A DNA stretch of 64,000 nucleotides from a gamma proteobacterium HdN1 (GTDB lineage Bacteria > Pseudomonadota > Gammaproteobacteria > Pseudomonadales > Ketobacteraceae), in the NCBI GenBank assembly GCA_000198515.1, contig FP929140.1, positions 1,896,527 through 1,960,526 on the forward strand. The letters are read 5' to 3'. Below are positions 41,401 to 47,460 of this stretch, piece after piece. A program made the position numbers and the translations under genes. The notes under the pieces are model-generated. The model did no database searches. It worked only from the letters and a program-made list of their open reading frames with translations, and was not told the DNA's origin. Positions within the stretch are counted from its first letter, which is position 1; every line of letters starts with the position of its first letter.

Positions 41401-42955
41401 CCTCGATGCTCAAAGCCGCCTCGTGCCCCCCGGCATTGCGGGCGAAATCTGCATCGGCGGTATCGGTGTCGGCGAAGGCTACTGGCGCAATGAGGAAAAA
41501 ACCGCTGCCGCCTTCGTGCCCAATCCTTTCAACGTAGGCGGGGATACGCTCTACCGCACCGGCGACCTTGGGCGCTGGCTGGCTGACGGCACGGTAGAGT
41601 GTTTAGGCCGCATCGACCATCAGGTCAAAGTACGCGGTTTCCGCATCGAACTGGGCGAAATCGAGGCGGTTCTTTCGGCACAGGAAGGCGTGCGCGAAGC
41701 GGCAGTTATCGTCCGCCACGACCTGCCGGGCGGAGCAACCTTGGTGGGCTACGCCACTGCCGACGATGGCGTAAAGCTGTCCGTCACCAGCCTGCGAGCC
41801 GGCCTGCGCGAACGTCTGCCAGAACACATGGTGCCCACCTCGCTGAACTTGCTGGAACGCATGCCGCTAACGCCTGCTGGCAAGATTGATCGGAAGGGGT
41901 TGCCACGGCCGGAGAGCATCCAGCTGGGTGAGACCGAATACGTGGCACCGCGCACCGAGCTGGAAGCTCAACTCGCATCCCTCTGGGCCGCATTTTTACC
42001 CGTCGAGCAAGTTGGGTTACAGGATGATTTCTTTGAACTCGGCGGCCACTCGCTGATTGCAGTACGCCTGGTCGCCCGTATTAACAAAGAACTCGGCACG
42101 CAGTTGCAAGTGGCGGCGCTTCTATCCGCCCAGAATATTGAAAAACTGGCGCGCTTGATTGAAGAACAGGCTGACGAAGAGCAGGGCACAAGCCTGCTTA
42201 TTCCCCTTGCCACGACCGCAGACGATAAGCCCGCACTCTTTTTCATTCACCCGGTGGGCGGGGATGTACTGCTTTATCGTGATCTGGCAAAAGCACTCGC
42301 CCCGCATTACCGCTGCTATGGACTGCGAGCACATGGTTTGGAAGGGCAAACCCCGGCCGCCACCCTGGATGAAATGCTGGAGAGCTACCGTGCTGAAATT
42401 CAGCGCATACAGCCCAGCGGCCCGTACCAATTGGCCGGACAATCCCTCGGCGGCTTATTTGCACTTGCCCTCGCGCACAGGCTGGAACAGGTGGGGGAAA
42501 CCGTTCACCGCGTCATCATGCTGGACAGCTTCAGCCCTGCCCATTTGCGTGCCACTTATAAAAATGATGCCGAAATACTGGGCGCTGCATTAGGCCAACC
42601 GCTACAGACGGAGCAAGGCGATAACGTCGATACTTGGCTGCGCCAGGTTTACCGCTTGGCGGTTGCAGCAGGCGTAATCACTGCCGACGTACCGGAAAGT
42701 CAATTCCGCGCGCTGTATCAAGTGGCTGTCAACAACCACCGCCTCGCGTCAGCACTGGAATTGGCTGAGATAGAAACACAGGCACATGTGCAGCATTTTA
42801 CCGCAATGGATAATCCACTGCCGGTAAAATCCGGAGAAAGCTGGCAGGATACCGAGCATAACATGGTGTTTTATCAGGTCGTAGGTGGGCATGAGAGCAT
42901 GATGCAAGGCGTAAACGCTGCAACATTGGGCCATGAAATTGCGAAAATATGGTGA
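26471..42955 (+). CDS. NRPS, four modules and thioesterase (terminal)
   Basis: Encodes 5494 residues, starting 63 bases after the previous synthetase. Approximate order: TubC-type dock 1-55, C1 74-530, second C-like domain 541-965 (FHHIISDG), A1 977-1480, T1, C2 1580-2020, A2 2030-2545, T2, C3 2647-3085, A3 3097-3610, T3, C4 3714-4165, second C-like domain 4177-4610 (VHHAVLDG), A4 4620-5145, T4, thioesterase 5240-5494. Codes: A1 DLKNVGSDVK and A2 DLKNFGSDIK (the shared family); A3 DILQLGVVWK, a typical glycine code; A4 DIWEMTADDK, whose acidic pocket suits a diamino acid such as 2,4-diaminobutyrate. C4 reads HHIISDA instead of HHxxxDG. The thioesterase has the GQSLGG nucleophile motif and FIHPVGG, so it would release or cyclise the peptide. 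No epimerase is present. Confidence 0.96.
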   Translation: MMVIDLLGQLREAGIQLHLDGEKLKVKAPAGALTDAIKEQLKTHKEAIIAFLQGGTGQPAGGSSFPTLDRSGPLPLSYNQQGLWFFEQLTPGTAAYTMPVAFKIFGPVNLEAIRVAIGAVMARHEVLRTHFVANAEGEARAVIEAKPEIPFRIETAVASAETLEALVHSLVSQQAMSTFDLERGPLFHLQAIQVQTEDRQPLVTLLLGAMHHIISDGWSLNLFVKELFIAYLKEAAQLPIPLPALPVQYVDFAGWQQQYLASDQFVRKLDWWQQHLAGIPGHLALPTDFPRPPVQGNKGGKYFFTLSSETAQKFTQFCRSQDLTLFMGLMAAWKFVMYRYSGQSDFCLGIPMAGRNHKELEELIGLFIDPLIVRSPLDVNKSLLENLAAVKQEILQAFDHQEVPLARIVDKLQIARNPAYPPVAQVGFQLQDFSGVVSGDALEKALYGKMEELGQLRVERITIEETASKFDMIVSLTRNDESLSGYIEYNADIFVEGTIARMMRHFEQVMDVIPESAEILLRNLSLVSDSELRASLNAPQAEEIRPITDTQMLLYMDSVIHPDTIQNSVGTLIDIPFALDEVIAEKALAHIVANYSTLRTRFASCELAWADNVYQIVDAKRPTPFSVEAADGRNLEQIRERGQKWIYCAYDIHSTELFAFRLFQVSETHCILGLKFHHIISDGSSVVYITDQFTEAYDAIAAGNPPPSWPDAFGSYVAYRRANVDLPETLQFWKSRLRDCSPLSFSPIPGAPRSADFEVPELIIPGDHRQQIERFCKENATYPLDYFRVIMAALVRHYCRPDSSFTFNEIQGARRYPRDTTFGVFYQVVPYLVDLDWLANDTELATAYKALSSWRKECRDYRNFSALAQLQVTEASPVRFQFNYFNFIAKHTCQGQPLTTDLLSPRVENTAQFILKELTEQWLLQLWVDRTALDDHRFLERAVWLSQQIVDGKAKTIGEFDYVLPDERSEIAKLNNVHATLSSHASIVTWFEQSAAQHADHTAVIHGSTALTYAELNAKANQLAHALVAKGLGKGSRVAILLSRRVEVLVAVLATLKSGAAYVPVEASYPCERIQYIVKDSGASIVITEACQRSKLGDDEIAIFDVDADLETLVADSNQNLAVHPAAGDEIYVIYTSGSTGQPKGASVQHRGEVNLQRWYLDALKLDAQDRTLIISAFGFDLTQKNLFALLLVGGTIVLPEMDEYDDALIRNALHTHQITLINCAPSAFYPLVSEPQFYAGASHLRWVVLGGEPIRLPLLYPWLSHASSRAQLVNSYGPTECTDVVAYHILETLDSDTALIPIGLPVPNCELHILDDNLANVAPGLIGELCVSGICVGNGYVGRPDLTEAAFIDHPNALGKVYRTGDLCRQLPSGEIEYIGRKDFQVKVRGLRIELGEIEKALSETAETLHSQVSDSLVIVRDEKLIAYIVAPETLDTASLRNGLRARLPEYMVPNAIICLPKWPLTPNGKVDRKALPAPDQASSATVYVAPRNEIEQRIAQIWQDILKIDRVGVEDNFFELGGHSLLATQIVSRTRSAFNIQLALRDLMGDPTVAELARHVARAQGGSGEPDLVVINRNQRLPLSFAQQRLWLLDQIEPGSTAYNVPAAIRIYGSLDVRALEQALSSIFNRHEGLRAIFLEDEQGPYQQIMPEQFWPLSRTDLSRETQPETELLRRAAIELMTPFELDQGPLFRAHLFDLGTQTQGQHSEPEVVFSLVIHHIVTDGWSMGILIRELAQAYFQYSTHGRIQWLPEPFQYLDFAHWQRTRLGAERISTMLGYWKATLDQVPVLNLPTDKPRPPVQTFNGASTRFNIPKQTRSALTQLAQSENASLFMALLAAFAATLQRYSGQDDFAIGTPVAGRDQTELESIVGFFVNTLAIRMNPQSTRSFRNLLQETRQRALDGFSQQEIPFEQLVEVLSPARDMSRSPLFQVMMVYQNLPIDQNGIAASTDVGNIRIEPFNPGIDTAKFDITLTLWDENEGLGGAVQYNTDLFHADTIERLCGHFAALTERLAHSPDVALHSHEYLNEAEREQQLIEWNLTQTEYDANVSVQQWIDQTAERTPDAIAIRCGDQQLSYRELQTRANQTAHYLIAHGVKPDDRVAIVLDRNLHLMTAILGVIKAGAAYVPLDASYPEERIRYILDNADIQVGITRSHLTDNLPAQKQWIRWDEEYPQIQQQPEAAPAIPHHIDRLLYVIFTSGSTGQPKGTAAYQRSEINLQHWYTGQFGMNPQDNLLLLSATGFDLTQKNLFGALIAGATLVIPAFQEYDAHAIGQLIEREAITWINCAPSAFYPLQDEPWQWNALSKLRRLFLGGEPINLPRLATWLRQSRCQLVNSYGPTECTDIATYYVIDADRDLQASALPIGRPNDNVRLYVLGEQQELLPIGAIGELCIGGDGVGPGYLNQAELTRAVFINNPHKTGETIYRTGDRVRYRPDGVIEYYGRRDHQIKLRGYRIEVGEIQSVLNQTEGIKDSLVDVLIDDNKVQRLIGWIETADTSDSHRQALQKRCRDFLPSYMVPEQLLLLEEFPLTPNGKVDRKALPKPQTEGQADYVAPRNALEAALAGIWSEVLRLDEISIHANFFELGGHSLLATQVVARIRKKLGFQLAIRDLMMQPTIAELAQKIALSQRIEGEPELLPIDRSQRLPLSFAQQRLWLLDQIEQGSSAYNLPSAIRIRGELDTAALERALSVVFNRHEGLRAVFLEDEQGSYQSLLPEQDWPLTITDLRAEKLPETELMRLAAIELMTSFELDRGPLFRARLFRVAENEAVFTLIIHHIVTDGWSMGILIRDLATAYVQIHALGECRLPSQRLQYLDFTLWQRACVDDARLSQMHDYWKKQLQGVPALNLPTDKTRPPLQTYNSGTVRFTISALSRSRLTRFAQSENASLFMALIAGFAVLLKRYSGQSDFAIGTPVAGRERAELENIVGFFVNTLAVRVQPENSLDFRGLLRQVQKTVLDGFSNQEMPFEEIVDAVATVRDLSRSPLFQVMLAYQNLPPMEFGLGDTGATGNGTTGNIEISRFDAGVEAVKYDLYLTLWEESEGLGASFQYNTDLFLPETAEAMVAHFCHLLDSSVEDPACSLDRIDIMPPRIAQQILLGWNQTASQYERDIPVTRAIEQQTAENPARIALIFGEDRYTYAEINARANQLSHYLVESGLQSGDFVGVLCDRSLDMVLALIAVLKAGAAYVPIDPDYPLDRIQYVVNSAKPRFVLSQQAVAERIPLEATRYVLLDTLREAVQSQPETNLSVELDPRAPGYVIYTSGSTGNPKGVVIGKDAFVNFIHGMNESIGMCADDRSIAITSLSFDISGLEMFMPLVNGACIVLASAEQGRDAEALVALLEKEHVTFMQATPATWHMLVQEHWQPPAGFKVLCGGEPMPVALANRLVDLGVALYNVYGPTETTVWSTVYHLNHHVTKNVSVGRPIANTSIYVLDEHHQPVPVGVPGELFIGGHGVAAGYLHRPDLTEERFIANPFNDGLSDRIYQTGDLVRYLPDGNLECLGRLDHQIKIRGFRIELGEIEAVLNKKPEVREGIVHYHDDAAGVKYLVGYVVANEGAHQEGGVTPADLRAHLSQTLPDYMVPTVWVFLNEMPLTPNGKVDRKALPKPDEDNQEQREYAAPETSLQKALAELWAEILHVERVGLHDNFFELGGQSLLATKLVSQIRRKLKTPLAIRDLMVHATIAELAQVMEQNQGQAGKPAIKPRTQFGTAALSYGQQRLWFFEQMNPGTAANNMPAALKIRGKLRVDVLEKALQELIRRHETLRTHFTTDADGEARQIIEASVDWSIGHHDLSALSDAEFDQQLSQRTVRNLLTPIDLGDSSLLRVNLITRSEGEEYYLLFCMHHIISDAASIMIFIQELVVLYTVFSLNKVSPLPELRIQYADYAEWQRTWLSRDRMESQLTYWREKLDGAPVLLELPFDKPRPAQQSTEGASLSFRFDEGFTQRMRAFCVAQQLTPFMFTLAAWKLLLSKYSGKTDIVIGVPSLGRDMPEVERIIGFFIHSFALRTRFDDNPTVAEALQRVRTTVLEAFSNGDVPIDMLVEELGIRRNPSYSPLVQVAFQLMEQGSLAQDTLSQTITRGTTVGDISVEPLGSVSGTAKFDITLNLNLAGDQLAGSFEYGTALFDVTTIQRLANQFCTLCESLLDDVETSLHAITLEQGAAQIRALELDPEEIEQVLPLSAMQYDMFMDSQINPGSLQSSHGWHISIHKPLDVALWQRCVQMLCNQQPMLRVRFVAGLEPWHEMGYLAVRRTHTVPFTVIDLSKEPFVDEVAREARVDAIIHKQIYQPYDLQQDELIRYGVVKCSETHYVVFTAVHHAVLDGAALNSLWEQITALYVEQSKSPQTEAWPSIQPLAANFDEFVAYDRRVMDTAPVLAFWRERFANVEPLDFTVPMPVPAQSRFTTRERWLDEMHQKRLRQFCRKQGITPALYLKSLYALMIQAYCRPDADFVIQETMGGRIKGHTHSLGCYIQEVPFILNQTALTPVQTVGGLFEYARDFQKATRDQRLISIGQQLALVPRGRVGFMFNYYQFLAHTEFLGETFNPEGTPSDPANNVQFVVTEVGGKLKFNLFYHGHLFADFGLLERIESLSQQILDAAAQQQDLTLQQLRWVNDPVEQNRLLRDWNDTETPFDLSLCVHQHFEQQVEQHPDCIAVADDLVSYSYAELNRRANQLAHYLREQGVQRNHLVGLCAERSADFLMAILAIMKSGAAYVPMDARYPQDRIDYMIQNSDVDVLITQQTLLDKVGREGKAQRLCLDRDWPHIANQPDHNPNVPSTPRDRAYMLYTSGSTGLPKGAIIRHDGAMNHIEAERKDLHFNGAFNFLQSAPASSDISVWQFVGAVTCGGKTVILDDITNAPKLFRLVNEQKINLVELVPVALQLLMEHVRSLPESERAMPCLKWMMATGESVPVDLVNDWLQLYPNIPVVNAYGPTEAADDVIQATIRAPLPAHYTSVPIGKPLANLGVFILDAQSRLVPPGIAGEICIGGIGVGEGYWRNEEKTAAAFVPNPFNVGGDTLYRTGDLGRWLADGTVECLGRIDHQVKVRGFRIELGEIEAVLSAQEGVREAAVIVRHDLPGGATLVGYATADDGVKLSVTSLRAGLRERLPEHMVPTSLNLLERMPLTPAGKIDRKGLPRPESIQLGETEYVAPRTELEAQLASLWAAFLPVEQVGLQDDFFELGGHSLIAVRLVARINKELGTQLQVAALLSAQNIEKLARLIEEQADEEQGTSLLIPLATTADDKPALFFIHPVGGDVLLYRDLAKALAPHYRCYGLRAHGLEGQTPAATLDEMLESYRAEIQRIQPSGPYQLAGQSLGGLFALALAHRLEQVGETVHRVIMLDSFSPAHLRATYKNDAEILGAALGQPLQTEQGDNVDTWLRQVYRLAVAAGVITADVPESQFRALYQVAVNNHRLASALELAEIETQAHVQHFTAMDNPLPVKSGESWQDTEHNMVFYQVVGGHESMMQGVNAATLGHEIAKIW

Positions 42956-42970
42956 TAGTGCGGTAATAGT

Positions 42971-43024
42971 TGTGCGAAGCGATGGCGTTGGTCGTTTCGC
43001 GCATCTCATTATTTTTGTTTTTTG
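42971..43024 (+). terminator. Terminator of the NRPS operon
   Basis: A 12-pair stem with two G-T pairs (arms 42971-42982 and 42992-43003) starts 16 bases after the thioesterase stop. A T-rich stretch follows, containing ATTTTTGTTTTTTG. This fits an intrinsic terminator. Confidence 0.65.
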
Positions 43025-43138
43025 ATACGAAGTTTGCATTTATTGGCAAGAAACGCCTAGAAAATGCGACGGCAATTTTGTAATAATGCCGGTGCGTAGA
43101 AAAAATACGCGTGAACATCGGAGGTGTTTGTCTCAATG

Positions 43139-43167
43139 TTCAGACAATAGAGAAAAACAACTATAAT
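43139..43167 (+). promoter_or_regulatory. Candidate sigma-70 promoter
   Basis: TTCAGA (43139-43144) and TATAAT (43162-43167) are 17 bases apart, upstream of the protease start codon at 43183. The predicted transcript would begin only about 9 bases before that ATG and would clip the AGGGA ribosome site (43170-43174). The true promoter may therefore be different. Confidence 0.3.
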
Positions 43168-43182
43168 ATAGGGAAATAATTA

Positions 43183-44582
43183 ATGAAAACAAACAAACAA
43201 ACAAACTTGCGGCAGCCATAATTGTTCCATTTTCTGTGATGGCAAGTGCTTCCGTGTTCGCGCTTTCGATGGATGCGAACCGTAATAAGCAGATCTTATG
43301 GCCGGAGGGAAGCGTACCTTATCTTATTACGAAAGATAAGGATCTATCCGCTGAAGACGAGGCGCGTATGCGCCCCATTGTCTTGCAGAGAATAGCTGAT
43401 TGGAATAACGTCGGCGATAATGGCAAATACCTGAATTTATTCCCGATTTCTCAAGAGCAAACAGTAGAATATCCAACGTATTTGGCGATTGATCTGCGCC
43501 CCAAAAGCAACTTGACGGACTGTGGCGCTGTGTCGCAGCATGTTAATAAGAATGGGGGCGCAGAGAATGCAAGTGGATACCCAGGAATTGATTCTTTTGC
43601 GAGAATTGCACTTCCTGCGTCATGCCCTGGGGCGATAACGCATGAAATTGGTCACGTAATTGGCTTTAAGCATGAGCAGACTAGGAAAGATTCAAACATT
43701 GTGTTGAACTTTTGTAATTACAGAATAAGTAACCCCGACAGCGCGGATTGTAGATATAAATCCGCTACAGCGAACGGAAGCGCCCAGACACTATGGGCTA
43801 ATGAAAGCGCACCGAAACCTTCCTTTTATTTAAGCGACTATGATCCATTTTCGATCATGCATTACAGCTTACAGAACAACTTAAAAAAAGAGCTTATTGG
43901 AAAGATAGATCCAAGCACCGGCTACTATTACACAACGATAGATTTTAATTCTGATCCAAAGAAAGAAAATAATGTGCAGAGTTTGGCTAATCGATTTGCA
44001 GGTGGGTCAATTGGCGACCTGTACGCGCAGCTATTGAACCGTTCAACAGTGTTTTCCGCTGGCGATGTTTCGTCGGTTCGCAAGGCATATGCCAAGAACA
44101 CTTCGGATGTGCACGTATCTTTCGTTCGTACATGCTTTAACAAAGATAAGCCGGAGCAGATCGGCGAATGCGACACAAAAAGATTCCGTGCTACGGCGAC
44201 GGTTTCAAATTTTGGCGCTTACCCAGCAAAAGACGTGAAACTACGCATCACTCACGAGGGTAAAAATTTAGAGCCAGACAGTTTTGTCGTGTCTGGTGAG
44301 CGTTGCACTATGGAAAGCGCGCAGGTCGCCCTATGCGATTTCGGTACGGTCAACCCAAATTCGTCAGGCTCTAAAGTTGCAGTCACAGGTGTTGTGGCGG
44401 ATGTTAAAGTTGCCGCGGTAGTTAGTGCGAACGTTTCAAGCAGTACACCACAGAACGCACAGCTACTAGACGAAAAGCAGTTTGATGCCAAGGTGTCCGC
44501 TGGTGGTGGCAGTATTGGTTTTTGGGGGATACTAGCGGGCTTTGGCCTATTAGTGTCGAGAAGAAGGCGGCGTGTCGCCTAG
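43183..44582 (+). CDS. Astacin-like secreted metalloprotease, frameshifted start
   Basis: The mature frame encodes an astacin-family zinc protease with the signature HEIGHVIGFKHEQTR (His ligands near nt 43641-43675) and a Met-turn SIMHYS (near nt 43854). The C-terminus is GGGSIGFWGILAGFGLLVSR plus arginines, a GlyGly-CTERM-type tail. In other species such tails are trimmed by rhombosortase after type II secretion. The natural start is ATG 43183 behind AGGGA, but that frame stops after 12 codons. The protease frame is open only from 43167 without an ATG; its first usable codon is GTG 43236, which leaves half a signal peptide. One extra AAAC unit at 43187-43206 would give MKTNKQTNKLAAAIIVPFSV, a clean signal peptide. 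The gene is therefore either phase-variable and off here, or carries a simple frameshift. Confidence 0.85.
43187..43206 (+). repeat. Tetranucleotide repeat (AAAC)5 in a signal peptide
   Basis: Five perfect AAAC units begin one base after the ATG at 43183. Five units put the protease out of frame; six, or three, would put it in frame. Slippage at such repeats is a known on/off switch for surface and secreted proteins in other Gram-negative bacteria. Confidence 0.85.
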
Positions 44583-44610
44583 TCTATAAGTAGTGCGTAG
44601 AGCTTCGGGG

Positions 44611-44646
44611 AAGGCGTGATACCGTTTTTGTCACGCCTTTCTTGGT
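44611..44646 (+). terminator. Terminator after the protease gene
   Basis: A nine-pair stem (AAGGCGTGA at 44611-44619 and TCACGCCTT at 44631-44639) is followed by TTCTTGGTTT. It lies 29 bases after the protease stop codon. Confidence 0.6.
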
Positions 44647-44995
44647 TTCGGAATGACCAATGCGCGGGGAGTTTGAGCCCTGCTGCGGAGGTGCAGCTAA
44701 ACCCGCCTAAAGAACATGTCAGGGTGCCTGAAATTTAAGGGCAAGCTAACAAGAAAAGTAGACAACGCGCTTACCAATCACCGTCGAAACCGTCAGAACG
44801 GTAGACCTGCAACAGCGTCCAGCGGTCACTTCTTTGTATCGTCCTTGTAACCGCGTGATCACCCTCAAAAATCGCAAGGTATAATTCGCAATACAATCGT
44901 GCTAGATCGGTGGTGCGGCACCGCTGCACGTTCATCACCCAGTACACTCACCCAGATATGTACTCCACATCCAAAAGCAAAAAACGGAGAGCAGG

Positions 44996-46912
44996 ATGAG
45001 CATCGCCTCAAACACAAATCAAGCCACATCGCCACGCAAGCAATGGCTGCAATCGCCTCGTGCTCGCGTTGCGGCAGTGCTCGGCTTCTTCATCCTCGTC
45101 CTCCTGACTCATTACCCCTTTAACGATCGCACCTTCTCAACGGACGACTATCTTCAACGTGTATCGCTAGTAGGGTCTGCCGAGCTTGCAGAAAAAGGCT
45201 TCACCCAAGCCGACCCCAACCGCAACCTTGCCCAACGCCTGCGCGATACCTTCCAATTTTTCAGCGATCAAAGTGGCTCCCTGCAAGCCCAGCGCGACTA
45301 CGGCAACATGTCATGGTGGACCGTACAAGACGGCATGATGCAACCCTTTCGCCCGTTGGCTGCGCTCACCCACTGGATCGACTACAAGCTCTGGCCAAAC
45401 GATCGCAGCATGATGCAAGTACACAGCTTGGTCTATTTCGTGTTTTTTGCCTTTGCCGCGCTGATGCTCTACCAACGCTTAGCGCCCAAAGGCCCTGTTG
45501 CACTATTGGCGGCTTCGTTCATCGTTTTTGATTACAGCATGTCGCTCAATTTTAACTGGCTCGCCGCGCGCAACGCCTACCTGTCGCCCGCCTTTGGCAT
45601 GCTTTGCCTGCTTTTTTACATGCGCTGGCGCGAAGATGAACAGGTCCGCTACTGGCACGCTGCCATCGCCTGTTTTGGTGCAGCACTCCTTACCGCTGAG
45701 GCGGGGCTTGCGATTGCTGGGTACCTCGGCGCCTACGCACTCCTGATGGACAAGCGCGGCTGGACACGCGGCTTGGTTGCACTCTGGCCATTCGTCGTGA
45801 TCGTACTGGTATGGCGAGCGGTTTACAGCAAGTTAGGCTTTGGTGCCGAAGGCATTGGCCTGTACCTCGATCCAGGCCGCGATCTGGGTGAAATGTTTGG
45901 GCGGATTCTTATGGTATTCCCCACCATCGTAACCTCGATCGCCACCGGTTTTGATGCGCTCATCACCGCAGTAGACGTTCAATGGCGTCCGTGGTTGATC
46001 GTTTTCTGCTGGGTGGTTGTACTGCTTGGTATGTATATCATCCGTAATCTACTGGTACAGCACCGCGAAGTTCGCTTTCTCGTGCTTGGCTCAATGTTCG
46101 CCGCAGTTCCCCAATGCGCCTTGTTGAGTGGAGGCGCCAGAACCGGCACCTTTACGGCTATTGGGTTTTTCTTTGTGCTGGCGCTCATCATCGTTCGCCT
46201 GCTGCAGCAGGGATCCTCGCGCACAAGGCGTGTAACAGGTGGTGCGCTAGTGGCCTTGCACTTGGTCCTTCCGGTTATCGCCATGAGCGTGAGCGAAATG
46301 CAGTTGCTACCTACCGTGAGCGCATCTGCGTCCAATTACAGCGCCGCGCCCGATGCCAACGATCTTGAAAAACATTCCGTGGTATACATTACCAGCGAAT
46401 CTGCCACTAACATGTATTATCTGCCCTATTTTTGGGATGCCAAAGGTGACGAGCTACCCAAAAGGATGCAAGTGCTTGCGCCCGGCCTGAGCGCTATCTA
46501 CCTGACCCGAACCGGTGAGCGCACCCTTGAACTCAAGAGCCCCGCAGGGTTTGTGATCAATCAAGACTCACCGTTATTGCAACAAGACTTAGAAGTTGCG
46601 CCAAGCATTAGCAAAGAAAACGTACTTCGCATGGTGGATGGTCTCGTGACGAGCCCAACAGAGGCGCTACATCTCGGCGAAACCGTTCAGAACGCCAACA
46701 TGGCCGTCACCGTTAAAGAAATCACCTTCGACGGCCGCGTCACAAAAGTATCCATCACCATGCTCGGCGAAGAGCCGCTAGAGAAAAAATACTGGCAGTA
46801 CTTCGACTGGAAAAAGGATCGCTACGAAGCGGTTCCTGCCCCCGTTATCGGCCAGACGATTTACATTCCAGGGCCATTCGATATCCACGCTTCGGCAGGG
46901 GCTGATTCGTAA
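44996..46912 (+). CDS. Multi-spanning membrane protein, GT-C-like (copy 1)
   Basis: Encodes 638 residues. A first membrane helix (about 25-42) is followed by a loop with FSTDDYLQR, then FRPLAALTHWIDYKLW near residues 115-130 and a run of hydrophobic helices to about residue 425. A soluble C-terminal domain of about 200 residues follows. The acidic DD in the first loop and the RPL-x-x-L motif resemble GT-C glycosyltransferases that use lipid-linked sugars on the outer face of the inner membrane. I infer that fold; no family can be confirmed by eye. ATG 44996 follows GGAGAG. A second copy lies at 53422-55338 next to a GT4 gene. A role in glycosylating the peptide or the cell surface is possible but unproven. 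Confidence 0.75.
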   Translation: MSIASNTNQATSPRKQWLQSPRARVAAVLGFFILVLLTHYPFNDRTFSTDDYLQRVSLVGSAELAEKGFTQADPNRNLAQRLRDTFQFFSDQSGSLQAQRDYGNMSWWTVQDGMMQPFRPLAALTHWIDYKLWPNDRSMMQVHSLVYFVFFAFAALMLYQRLAPKGPVALLAASFIVFDYSMSLNFNWLAARNAYLSPAFGMLCLLFYMRWREDEQVRYWHAAIACFGAALLTAEAGLAIAGYLGAYALLMDKRGWTRGLVALWPFVVIVLVWRAVYSKLGFGAEGIGLYLDPGRDLGEMFGRILMVFPTIVTSIATGFDALITAVDVQWRPWLIVFCWVVVLLGMYIIRNLLVQHREVRFLVLGSMFAAVPQCALLSGGARTGTFTAIGFFFVLALIIVRLLQQGSSRTRRVTGGALVALHLVLPVIAMSVSEMQLLPTVSASASNYSAAPDANDLEKHSVVYITSESATNMYYLPYFWDAKGDELPKRMQVLAPGLSAIYLTRTGERTLELKSPAGFVINQDSPLLQQDLEVAPSISKENVLRMVDGLVTSPTEALHLGETVQNANMAVTVKEITFDGRVTKVSITMLGEEPLEKKYWQYFDWKKDRYEAVPAPVIGQTIYIPGPFDIHASAGADS

Positions 46913-46926
46913 CTTGAGCAGGTTAA

Positions 46927-46948
46927 GCCGTTGCTCTCTGGCAACGGT
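46927..46948 (+). terminator. Hairpin after membrane protein copy 1
   Basis: The arms CCGTTGC (46928-46934) and GCAACGG (46941-46947) form a seven-pair stem 15 bases after the stop. There is no T-run, so termination would be weak. The same hairpin follows copy 2. Confidence 0.4.
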
Positions 46949-46988
46949 TCAACAGTTTGACAAAAAACGTTCGATTAGAAAGAAAGCC

Positions 46989-47057
46989 AATTCCCGATCG
47001 GTAAATATCGTTTGCGCATAGTCCGGTTGTGGCTGATAATTTCCCGAACGGGAAATT
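46989..47057 (+). promoter_or_regulatory. Paired operators upstream of the XRE gene
   Basis: A near-perfect palindrome AATTTCCCGAACGGGAAATT lies at 47038-47057, ten bases before the XRE start codon. A weaker version (AATTCCCGATCGGTAAAT) lies at 46989-47006, centred about 50 bases upstream. Two similar palindromes directly before a HipB/XRE gene suggest autoregulation by that protein. Confidence 0.6.
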
Positions 47058-47066
47058 GAGCAGGCT

Positions 47067-47315
47067 ATGACATCCATTCGATCACCTCAACAACTTGGGC
47101 ATGCACTGCGTGCCGCTCGTAAGCAGCTCGGGCTGACCCAACCCCAGTTGGCGTTGGCGGCGGGGGTGGGTGTGCGCTTCATTGTTGACCTTGAAGCGGG
47201 CAACCCTACCTTGCGATTGGAAAATGTGCTGCGAGTCATTGATGCTTTGGGTGGTGAGCTGCAGTTGAGCGGATTGCCATCGGTTGCTGTCAATGATCAG
47301 TGCGAAGGTGGCTGA
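47067..47315 (+). CDS. XRE/HipB-like DNA-binding protein
   Basis: Encodes 82 residues with one helix-turn-helix (LGLTQPQLALAAGVGVRFIVDLE, about residues 23-45) of the HipB/Y4mF type. Such proteins are usually antitoxins or small repressors paired with a HipA kinase. Here no hipA follows; the next 145 bases have only short open stretches and then the convergent vapC. The palindromes just upstream are good candidates for its own operator. It could be an orphan antitoxin left after loss of the toxin, or a stand-alone regulator. Confidence 0.8.
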   Translation: MTSIRSPQQLGHALRAARKQLGLTQPQLALAAGVGVRFIVDLEAGNPTLRLENVLRVIDALGGELQLSGLPSVAVNDQCEGG

Positions 47316-47460
47316 CGGTAAAGTCGTTCTCCATGGAGTTTGTAAGAGATACTGATGAGCACTGCTAGTAAGGTTCCTGTTAGATAAGCAATCAGTTCGA
47401 TCTGTTTGGCGGTGTGTCGGCCGATGAACCTGCGGCACCCGCTAAAGCAGCGTAACGATG

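Larger units (their letters stand above)
44786..46950 (+). repeat. Direct repeat, copy 1 (about 2.2 kb)
   Basis: This block is repeated at 53212-55375 in the same orientation. It begins with GAAACCGTCAGAACGGTAGA, which in the second copy is the last part of the glycosyltransferase gene. Here that piece has no gene attached, so this copy is probably the derived one. The first 700 bases and the last 250 are almost identical between copies; the middle has diverged. The bases between the protease terminator and this repeat hold nothing I recognise. Confidence 0.9.

Noticed and set aside
1-42955. Siderophore assembly line
   Set aside because: No TonB receptor, hydroxyornithine enzymes, catechol genes or beta-hydroxylase in the window; the interface-like domains alone do not establish it.
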